A stretch of DNA of 24,096 bases from UBA5109 sp963975155 (GTDB lineage Bacteria; Pseudomonadota; Gammaproteobacteria; Pseudomonadales; Pseudohongiellaceae). Under the pieces are notes generated by a model that saw only the letters and a program-made list of their open reading frames with translations, ran no database searches and was not told the origin of the DNA. Below, piece after piece: positions 23,856 to 24,096 of this stretch; position 1 is the stretch's first letter; each line of letters opens with the position of its first letter. The stretch is taken from positions 1 to 24,096 of the forward strand of contig CAXBFG010000014.1 of assembly GCA_963975155.1 (NCBI GenBank), written 5' to 3'. The translations under genes and the position numbers were made by a program.

Positions 23856-24096
23856 ATGAAAACATCGAATCAACTATACAAACGCCATCGACTCCCTTCT
23901 GAAATAATCCAGTATGCCGTATGGCTCTACTTTAAATTCAATCTCAGTCATCGGGACATTGAAGATTTACTTGGTGAACGTGGAATTCAAGTCAGTTATG
24001 AAGCAATTCGACTGTGGTGCAATAAGTTTGGCGATACTGACAAGAAATGCTTGAAATGTCCAGTTTGGGTGCAAAAGTTTTGCAGATTCGATCAGT
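23856..24096 (+). CDS. IS6-family transposase, 5' part only
   Basis: An open frame runs from ATG 23856 off the end of the window. Residues 1-59 match the N-terminus of IS6/IS26-type DDE transposases: YKRHRLPSEIIQYAVWLYFKF, LSHRDIEDLLGERGIQVSYE and IRLWCNKFG form the N-terminal HTH region. The catalytic DDE domain is not reached. From residue 63 (base 24042) the frame is no longer transposase: that DNA is an exact copy of a lysC segment read in another frame. The true transposase sequence here therefore ends at about 24041. No start other than this ATG is needed; it lies 41 bp inside the element terminus. Confidence 0.82.
   Translation, partial: MKTSNQLYKRHRLPSEIIQYAVWLYFKFNLSHRDIEDLLGERGIQVSYEAIRLWCNKFGDTDKKCLKCPVWVQKFCRFDQ
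24042..24096 (+). repeat. 55-bp direct repeat, second copy of lysC segment at window end
   Basis: Identical over all 55 bases to 16583-16637 inside lysC; the preceding bases differ (gac here, ttg-a there). It begins in the transposase reading frame and runs to the last base of the window. The exact length and the position at the sequence end suggest an overlap left by a k-mer assembler, but a real duplication junction is possible. Confidence 0.95.

Larger units (their letters stand above)
18868..24041. mobile_element. IS6-bounded exporter cassette
   Basis: The 4,935-bp passenger (18880-23814) is framed by inverted IS6-like termini, followed on the right by an IS6-family transposase and on the left by non-coding IS-like DNA and a recombinase remnant. 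The passenger is visibly GC-richer than the flanking chromosome and uses codons such as ctg, gcc and ggc far more. It holds only the four-gene ABC-2 exporter operon, almost from start to stop codon. This resembles a pseudo-compound transposon of the IS26 type. Only one partial transposase is visible, and no 8-bp target duplication could be checked. Confidence 0.6.

Noticed and set aside
1..24096. CRISPR array, toxin-antitoxin pair, phage defence cluster
   Set aside because: No regularly spaced repeats and no matching protein families were seen on either strand.

Overview
The window looks like chromosome of a moderately AT-rich gammaproteobacterium, probably free-living and aquatic. The best taxonomic marker is the order alaS - lysC - csrA - tRNA-Ser(GCU), an arrangement typical of Gammaproteobacteria. 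A large TonB-dependent receptor, several c-type cytochromes and a PepSY-type membrane protein behind a Fur-like operator suit an aerobic, iron-scavenging Gram-negative. The genus cannot be named from sequence reading alone.

Layout. (1) 151-2715, minus strand: a 14-TM drug-type MFS exporter broken by a one-base shift in a G6 run, downstream of a complete cysteine synthase. (2) 2908-5327: two tandem SirB2-like membrane proteins, a convergent secreted protein of unknown function, and a D-glycerate 3-kinase-like enzyme that starts at TTG. (3) 5443-8572: a periplasmic cytochrome c, a PepSY-TM protein, a near-consensus Fur box in the divergent promoter region, then an AsmA-like protein and a membrane-anchored cytochrome c domain like the C-terminus of cytochrome oxidase subunit II. 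(4) 8587-13086: an AraC/O6-alkylguanine-DNA methyltransferase fusion, an AI-2E-family (PerM-like) membrane protein and a TonB-dependent receptor. (5) 13301-17640: the core block alaS, lysC, csrA and tRNA-Ser(GCU). (6) 17641-24096: an accessory region that begins directly after the tRNA gene.

The accessory region holds a gene-poor stretch with a tRNA T-arm-like sequence, the C-terminal remnant of a large serine recombinase, and then a clearly GC-richer four-gene exporter operon on the minus strand. That operon is a HlyD-type adaptor, a fused double ABC ATPase and two ABC-2 permeases, the same architecture as E. coli YbhG-YbhF-YbhS-YbhR. It fills almost exactly the space between two inverted 12-bp sequences (cttgtcagtacc at 18868-18879 and ggtactggcaag at 23815-23826) that resemble IS6-family termini. 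An IS6-family transposase starts just outside the right one. The simplest reading is an exporter cassette brought in by IS6-type elements downstream of a tRNA integration hotspot.

The last 55 bases (24042-24096) are an exact copy of lysC bases 16583-16637 fused inside the IS6 transposase gene. Either this is an assembly-graph overlap at a contig end, which I think more likely, or it is the junction of a 7,459-bp tandem duplication or circle. Apart from the cassette structure and this junction, most of the window is ordinary. I found no CRISPR array and no convincing new defence or biosynthetic system.
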